Shown here: in pieces, positions 6,317 to 10,078 of the stretch
Numbering within the stretch: the first letter of the stretch is position 1
Layout of the letters: each line of letters begins with the position of its first letter
Assembly: GCA_016200445.1 (NCBI GenBank)
Contig: JACQEQ010000394.1
Span: forward strand, 1-10,078
Length of the DNA stretch: 10,078 nt
Source of the DNA: Gammaproteobacteria bacterium
GTDB lineage: Bacteria; Pseudomonadota; Gammaproteobacteria; SG8-11
Reading direction: 5' to 3'
The notes under the pieces: generated by a model
Told to the model about the DNA's origin: nothing
The model's database searches: none
The model's input: only the letters and a program-made list of their open reading frames with translations
Translations under genes and position numbers: made by a program

Positions 6317-6392
6317 ACGAGGCAGCTGGGGGGAGCTACCTCGTAGGGGGAGGAAAGAGGGTTAAAGGATTACGCGGGGGGGGGTGCGTAAT
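6317..6392. other. Two hairpins with poly-G loops in the leader of the HTH-ferredoxin gene
   Basis: Hairpin A pairs ACGAGGCAGCT (6317-6327) with AGCTACCTCGT (6334-6344) across a loop of six G, with one C-A mismatch. Hairpin B pairs ATTACGC (6369-6375) perfectly with GCGTAAT (6386-6392) across nine G and a T. Between them lies a purine-rich stretch with more G runs (6346-6367). The remaining 6393-6511 is AT-rich and probably contains the promoter, but no convincing -35/-10 pair stood out. Confidence 0.55.
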
Positions 6393-6511
6393 TCAATAAC
6401 CGTTTCACAGAGCATAAGATATGGCTAATGCTTGGAAGTTCAATGGTTGCGAAAATTTTTTTACACGATGATGTTTTTCGTAGCCGTGGTAACAAGGGAC
6501 AAAGGAGCAAC

Positions 6512-7963
6512 ATGGCGCAATTACTAACCTTATCTCGCGCTGCGCGGCTGGTGGGCATCAGTCGTGGCGCGTTACAGCTTCGTATGAAAGACGGCGATTT
6601 ACCGACCTTCGAAGGCAAAATCGCCGCCGCTGATTTGTTGCGTTTATATCCGCATACGCGCATCGAGCAGGACCAAGAGCTGGAGCGCGTCACCCATATT
6701 AAAGAAACGGCATTTGCGCGGCGCGTGCGCGAGCGCATCTTGCCCGATGCCGAAGTGCTGGCGCTGCGGGTGCAGGAGCTGGGTATGGAATTGGTGCGCA
6801 GCCAGGCACTCACCGAACACTATCGCGAGGTATTGGCGCGTGTGCATAGTGAGTTATCGAGTGCGCCTGCGCTCCAGGCAACGCGCGCGCTGTTAGAGCG
6901 CATGGAATTTGAGTTGCGTCGGCCGGTGCCCGCCAAAATCGACGACGACGCATTGTGGGCGCAAGACAGCGTGCTGCGCGTGATGACCGCGCACGTGCGC
7001 ACCCAGCCCGCCGGTCATGACTTTTTTGTCGAAGGCAACGACAGCCTGTTGGACGCCGGCCTGCGCGCCGGGCTCGCGCTGAATTACGGGTGTAGCGACG
7101 GCCGCTGCGGGCGCTGTAAAGCGCGCCTGCTGTCGGGGCGGGTAAAACCCATCGGTGCAGGTGATCGGGGCTTAACCGATGCAGAACACCACGAGCATGA
7201 CATTTTGCTGTGTGCCAACACTGCCGTTACCGACCTGGTGATCGAAACTGCCGAGGCGGCGGGTCCGCGTGATATCGAAGTGCAACGTTCCGTTGCCGTC
7301 GTAAAAAACATTTCCCATCCGACGCTCGACATGACGCTGCTGCACCTGCAAACCCGGCCGCAGCAACGCCTGCGTTTTTTAGCCGGGCAATTTTTCCAGC
7401 TCGGCTTGCCAAACGGGAGTCAGGCGCAACACCCCGGCGCGGGTTGTCCTTGCGACGAACGTAATCTGTATTTTCACGTGCGCCGCGACGGCGTGTTTGC
7501 ACAGGCGGTCTTTGCCCAATTACGCGAAGGACAAACGATCAACATCGCCGGACCGTACGGCGAATTCGCGTTGGACCAAAACTCGCCGCGCGCGGTGTTG
7601 TTCCTGGCCTACGGCACCGGCTTCGCGCCCATCCAGGGCATGATCGAACATGCGCTGGCGCTGGATAACGCGCCAAGCTTGACTTTATATTGGCTGGCAG
7701 CGCGCGCCGCAGATCACTACCTGGATAACCTGTGCCGCTCGTGGGCGGATGCATTGGATAATTTTCACTACACGCCCGTCACCGTGCCCGCAGATCTCGA
7801 CCCGCTTTCAGACGCGGTGCAACGCATCGTCGCCGAATATCCGGCGCTGCAAGACTTCGATATCTATGCGGCCGGTCCCGCAGCTTTCGCCGCCGCCGTG
7901 GACGAGGTGCTGGCGACACGCGTATTTCCGCGCGCGCAGTTGCGTAGTGTGGTGGCGCCGTGA
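6512..7963 (+). CDS. HTH / [2Fe-2S] ferredoxin / FNR-type reductase fusion protein
   Basis: The 483-residue product has four parts. Residues 5-47 form a MerR/excisionase-like helix-turn-helix (LSRAARLVGISRGALQLRM). Residues 48-150 are a charged, probably helical linker. Residues 153-250 are a plant-type ferredoxin with C194, C199, C202 and C234 (CX4CX2CX31C). Residues 256-483 resemble an FAD/NAD(P)H reductase, with GQFF, GPYGEF, the nucleotide loop GTGFAP (368-373) and a C-terminal YAAGP. The usual RxYS flavin motif is absent; QAQH and a CPC (312-314) stand there. AAAGGAG 4 nt before ATG 6512 favours this start over the in-frame ATG 6428. The C-terminal half resembles AscD/phenol hydroxylase-type reductases. 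It may be a redox-responsive regulator or a reductase with a docking domain; the partner is unknown. Confidence 0.88.
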   Translation: MAQLLTLSRAARLVGISRGALQLRMKDGDLPTFEGKIAAADLLRLYPHTRIEQDQELERVTHIKETAFARRVRERILPDAEVLALRVQELGMELVRSQALTEHYREVLARVHSELSSAPALQATRALLERMEFELRRPVPAKIDDDALWAQDSVLRVMTAHVRTQPAGHDFFVEGNDSLLDAGLRAGLALNYGCSDGRCGRCKARLLSGRVKPIGAGDRGLTDAEHHEHDILLCANTAVTDLVIETAEAAGPRDIEVQRSVAVVKNISHPTLDMTLLHLQTRPQQRLRFLAGQFFQLGLPNGSQAQHPGAGCPCDERNLYFHVRRDGVFAQAVFAQLREGQTINIAGPYGEFALDQNSPRAVLFLAYGTGFAPIQGMIEHALALDNAPSLTLYWLAARAADHYLDNLCRSWADALDNFHYTPVTVPADLDPLSDAVQRIVAEYPALQDFDIYAAGPAAFAAAVDEVLATRVFPRAQLRSVVAP

Positions 7964-7997
7964 AAATTCAGCCCCGATGTCGTTGGGCGCGTCGTTG

Positions 7998-8070
7998 GCT
8001 GGGTTTTTAAACCCAGCGTTCGTGAGATCATGGCGATCCGCGCTGGGATTCGGCTACGCCTCGTCCCAGC
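7998..8070. repeat. Two related hairpins in the gap before the sigma factor gene
   Basis: GCTGGGTTT (7998-8006) pairs perfectly with AAACCCAGC (8009-8017), 34 nt after the reductase stop. A second hairpin follows: GCTGGGA (8042-8048) with TCCCAGC (8064-8070), enclosing 15 nt. The arms share GCTGGG, suggesting parts of one dispersed intergenic repeat; the first may also act as a weak transcription stop, although it lacks a following T-run. The rest of the 258-nt gap (8071-8221) shows no gene and no promoter I can defend. Confidence 0.5.
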
Positions 8071-8221
8071 CTACGGACCTCTGCTAATACAAAGTGCGTC
8101 GATTTTATTTGAGGTTACCTATGCAGATGATTTGAGCTCGCCGCTGAAGTTGCTCCAAATTAAATGCAGCGGCCAAAAGGACTCGTTTAGGAATACATGC
8201 TTGTAGCTATAGGAAAACTCT

Positions 8222-8845
8222 TTGCCGAACAATACCAGTAATACAATCTCCATCCTGTCCAGTCCCGATACCTGGGTCGATCAGCACGGCGATTATCTGT
8301 ATCGGTGTGCGATGCTGCGTGTGCGCGATGCGGAGGTTGCGCAAGACATGGTGCAAGAGACGCTGCTTGCGGCATTGCAGGCGCGGCATTCGTTCGCCGG
8401 GCAATCGGCGGAGCGTACCTGGCTGGTAGGGATTTTGAAGCACAAAATCATCGACTACGTGCGCCGTGCTAGCCGCGAGAAACCGTTTGAGAATCTCGAA
8501 CGCATGACGACGGCGGACGACGAAGACGCATCTTGTTTCGGCGATGACGGTCACTGGCTGAATGAAAATGCCGGTCCTGCGGATTGGGCCTGCGACCCGC
8601 GCAAGCTGACCGAGAACACTCAGTTCTGGGAGGTGTTGCGTTATTGCCTGGAGCGCTTGCCGGAGCGTAGCGCGCAGCTATTTTCGCTAAAGGAGATCGA
8701 CGGTGTCGACAGCGACGAAGTGTGTAAGGTTTTGAATGTTACGCCGTCTAATTTATGGGTGCTGCTGCATCGTGCACGCTCGCGCTTACGCGAGTGCTTC
8801 GAAACGCAGTGGCTGGGCTCCCGTCCCGGGGAGCGGAGTGCATGA
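8222..8845 (+). CDS. ECF-type sigma-70 family RNA polymerase sigma factor (TTG start)
   Basis: This 207-residue factor directs RNA polymerase to a specific promoter set. Region 2 spans about residues 20-85 (YLYRCAMLRVRDAEVAQDMVQETLLAAL, then AERTWLVGILKHKIIDYVRR). A linker of about 50 acidic and Trp-containing residues follows. Region 4 spans about 135-195 (LPERSAQLFSLKEIDGVDSDEVCKVLNVTPSNLWVLLHRARSRLRE) with a clear helix-turn-helix. The start is TTG 8222, supported by AGGA 7 nt upstream; no in-frame ATG fits the full region 2. The stop overlaps the anti-sigma ATG as ATGA, the typical arrangement of an ECF factor with its own inhibitor. Autoregulation is common for such pairs, but no promoter motif was identified here. 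Confidence 0.93.
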   Translation: MPNNTSNTISILSSPDTWVDQHGDYLYRCAMLRVRDAEVAQDMVQETLLAALQARHSFAGQSAERTWLVGILKHKIIDYVRRASREKPFENLERMTTADDEDASCFGDDGHWLNENAGPADWACDPRKLTENTQFWEVLRYCLERLPERSAQLFSLKEIDGVDSDEVCKVLNVTPSNLWVLLHRARSRLRECFETQWLGSRPGERSA

Positions 8846-9144
8846 AGATGCCGCGTTGGTTAGATGATGTATTGGCCTGGTTGACCCCGCCGTGCCGCGA
8901 GGTGGTGCGCTGGGCGTCGCAAGATCTGGATGGTGTCTTGACTTGGCACCAGCGAGTGCGGATGCGTATGCATTTTGTTATCTGCGATTTGTGCAAGCGC
9001 TATCAGCAGCAACTGGCGGTGTTACGTGCGCTGTTGCGTAGTGATCCGGAGCGTTTGTTGGGGGACGATGCGCAAAAGCTTTCGCCGGAGGCTAAGCAGC
9101 ACCTCAAGGAGATGCTGCGTGAGCAACAACCACCGCATGATTAA
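8842..9144 (+). CDS. Zinc-binding anti-sigma factor (ZAS, RsrA/zf-HC2-like)
   Basis: This 100-residue soluble protein is predicted to bind and silence the sigma factor encoded just upstream, which it overlaps by 4 nt. It carries the zinc anti-sigma motif H44-X3-C48-X2-C51 in MHFVICDLC, plus a single upstream cysteine, C18. The C18 to H44 distance (26) and the later spacings equal those remembered for the Streptomyces thiol switch RsrA (C11, H37, C41, C44), and the length is similar (about 105). No membrane span is present, unlike RseA-type inhibitors. This suggests cytoplasmic, perhaps thiol- or oxidant-responsive, control; the signal is inferred. An in-frame ATG at 8755 lies inside the sigma gene and gives an N-terminus without family character. 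Confidence 0.88.
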   Translation: MKMPRWLDDVLAWLTPPCREVVRWASQDLDGVLTWHQRVRMRMHFVICDLCKRYQQQLAVLRALLRSDPERLLGDDAQKLSPEAKQHLKEMLREQQPPHD

Positions 9145-9225
9145 TTGCAGTAACAACCCGATGCCGCAAATTAAATTTAAGCTGCATATGCTTAATGCGA
9201 AGGAATCTAGATTGTAGTGAAACTT

Positions 9226-9250
9226 CGCCTATTGCCTGAATCAGTAGGCG
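9226..9250. terminator. Hairpin between convergent genes, possible terminator
   Basis: CGCCTATTG (9226-9234) pairs with CAGTAGGCG (9242-9250), with one G-T wobble and a 7-nt loop. It lies between the anti-sigma stop (9144) and the end of the convergent DUF1499 gene (9259). An outer repeat, GATTGTA (9210-9216) with TACAATC (9260-9266), could enclose it. No T-run follows on either strand, so classical intrinsic termination is uncertain. Confidence 0.35.
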
Positions 9251-9258
9251 ATCCCGCC

Positions 9259-9738
9259 TTACAATCCCGTAACCGCCTCAATCAATTCCCGTAAATGTCT
9301 CGCATTGGCTCCTAAATCGCCACGCCCTACACGCGATTTTGAGCGTGCATACAGTCGGCTTTTGCCGTTGGGCTGAGCGACGATCCAGATCGACACATCG
9401 TCTTTGAATTTCCATAAACGCGTCGTCACCACGGCCTCGATACGGTGTTGCGCATCGTCGCGGGTAACCACTTCCCAGCCAAGTTTTTCCACCGCGCGCA
9501 GCGTGTGCGCGTAGAGCGCGGCGGCGTCACGCGCATCGTCGATGGCTTGCAGCTCGGGGAAAGCGGGCTGGTCGGTGATTGCGGCGATGTTGGTAGTGAA
9601 GTACACATGCAGGCGTTCGCTCCAACCGGGGGCGTTGAATAACGGCGGATGGTTCATGACAACAGCGCCGGCCAGAAATGCAATCGCGACCGCGAACAGT
9701 GCAAGAATAATTTTGATGAACGTGAAGAGTAGCGACAT
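9259..9738 (-). CDS. DUF1499 domain membrane-anchored protein
   Basis: This 159-residue protein has one N-terminal membrane segment (about residues 3-28, LLFTFIKIILALFAVAIAFLAG) and a soluble domain with the DUF1499 pattern: a YAHTLRAVEKLGWEVV helix, RIEAVVTTRLWKFKDDVSIWI strands and the ending RSKSRVGRGDLGANARHLREL. The function of the family is not established. The start at 9738 is chosen because the membrane segment begins there; 19 extra upstream residues (ATG 9795) look non-coding, though the ribosome binding site at 9738 is weak. It converges on the sigma/anti-sigma pair and diverges from the exported-protein gene at 9894. Identification of the domain is confident, the role unknown. Confidence 0.87.
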   Translation of the reverse strand: MSLLFTFIKIILALFAVAIAFLAGAVVMNHPPLFNAPGWSERLHVYFTTNIAAITDQPAFPELQAIDDARDAAALYAHTLRAVEKLGWEVVTRDDAQHRIEAVVTTRLWKFKDDVSIWIVAQPNGKSRLYARSKSRVGRGDLGANARHLRELIEAVTGL

Positions 9739-9780
9739 GGGATGCGCGCCTGATGAGTGAAACCTCAGTGTAGTTTTCCA

Positions 9781-9860
9781 GCGTTGCGCATACAACGCGA
9801 AATTATTTTTGTAAGGAGCGCAGCCGCTGTGCGACTCATGTGCGGTTTACGAAAACGTAA
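9781..9860. promoter_or_regulatory. Two dyads in the divergent region before the exported-protein gene
   Basis: GCGTTG (9781-9786) and CAACGC (9793-9798) form a perfect dyad with a 6-nt spacer; TTACG (9847-9851) and CGTAA (9856-9860) form another around AAAA. They lie between the divergent starts at 9738 and 9894 and could be operator sites or parts of RNA leader hairpins. No convincing promoter boxes were identified. Confidence 0.3.
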
Positions 9861-9893
9861 GCTCAACATCATCAACTCACAAGGAGACATAAA

Positions 9894-10078
9894 ATGAAAA
9901 CACTAGGAACTAACAACGTTAAGCGCGCGGTATTGGCAGTTTCCGTGCTCGGCGCGTTACTGAGCGGCGCGGCGGTTGTCGATGCCAAGGAAATGAGCAT
10001 GGGGCATCACACCTTGCTGTTAAAGAGCGCGGCGGAAAATGCCGGACTCATGGAAGTCACGTTGCCGATTTTTGAAGG
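9894..10078 (+). CDS. Exported protein, N-terminal fragment (runs off window)
   Basis: The first 61 codons are present; the gene continues beyond the right edge. AAGGAGA (9881-9887) 6 nt before the ATG is a strong ribosome binding site. The product starts with a basic segment (KTLGTNNVKR) and a hydrophobic core (AVLAVSVLGALLSGAAVV), with likely cleavage near VDA before KEMSMGHH, so it is exported to the periplasm or beyond. The mature start contains a Met/His cluster (MSMGHH) and a beta-strand-like stretch ending LPIFEG. I do not recognise the family from this fragment. Confidence 0.85.
   Translation, partial: MKTLGTNNVKRAVLAVSVLGALLSGAAVVDAKEMSMGHHTLLLKSAAENAGLMEVTLPIFE

Noticed and set aside
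6428..6511. Upstream in-frame ATG extending the fusion protein by 28 residues
   Set aside because: No ribosome binding site there, whereas AAAGGAG precedes ATG 6512 and the helix-turn-helix begins right after it.
6370..6813. 147-codon minus-strand frame across the leader and start of the fusion gene
   Set aside because: It runs through the poly-G hairpin and antisense to the helix-turn-helix coding region; Ser/Arg-rich with no family features.
8108..8135. Tiny four-codon frame (ATG at 8120) after a GAGGT
   Set aside because: Could be a leader peptide, but it is too short to separate from chance and no attenuator structure follows it.

Overview
The window looks like the chromosome of a Gram-negative proteobacterium. 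The signs are an outer-membrane porin of a proteobacterial type, Shine-Dalgarno sequences of the AGGAG kind, a -24/-12 (sigma-54-like) promoter and GC-rich coding sequence. A beta- or gammaproteobacterium is likely; the genus cannot be read from the sequence. No tRNA, rRNA, CRISPR array, transposase or phage gene was seen.

Positions 1-2872 (minus strand) hold the front of a urease locus, in transcription order: a TorF-type putative porin, a 68-residue exported membrane protein, ureD, ureA, ureB, and presumably ureC beyond the left edge. The 68-residue gene and ureD overlap by 4 nt (GTGA). Every other junction is wide (110-157 nt) and carries a palindromic intergenic element. Upstream of the porin is a good match to a sigma-54 promoter, with two dyads placed like enhancer sites. 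This fits nitrogen-controlled expression, but the regulation is inferred.

Positions 3255-6262 hold a small two-span membrane protein (minus strand), divergent by 37 nt from a 724-residue exported M1-family metallopeptidase-like protein. A near-perfect 51-nt REP-like palindrome follows, then a CDA-fold guanine/nucleoside deaminase. Guanine deamination could feed a purine-to-urea route ending at urease, but no linking enzymes are present.

Positions 6263-7963 hold a structured leader with three successive hairpins whose apical loops are almost pure G. It precedes an unusual fusion protein: a MerR/excisionase-like helix-turn-helix, a helical segment, a plant-type [2Fe-2S] ferredoxin and an FNR-type NAD(P)H reductase module. 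This is the best candidate for an undescribed function: a DNA-binding flavo-iron-sulfur redox protein.

Positions 8222-9144 hold a sigma/anti-sigma pair: an ECF sigma factor (TTG start) and, overlapping by 4 nt, a 100-residue soluble zinc anti-sigma factor. Its Cys/His spacing equals that remembered for the redox switch RsrA. A convergent DUF1499 membrane protein follows. The window ends inside a plus-strand gene for an exported protein.
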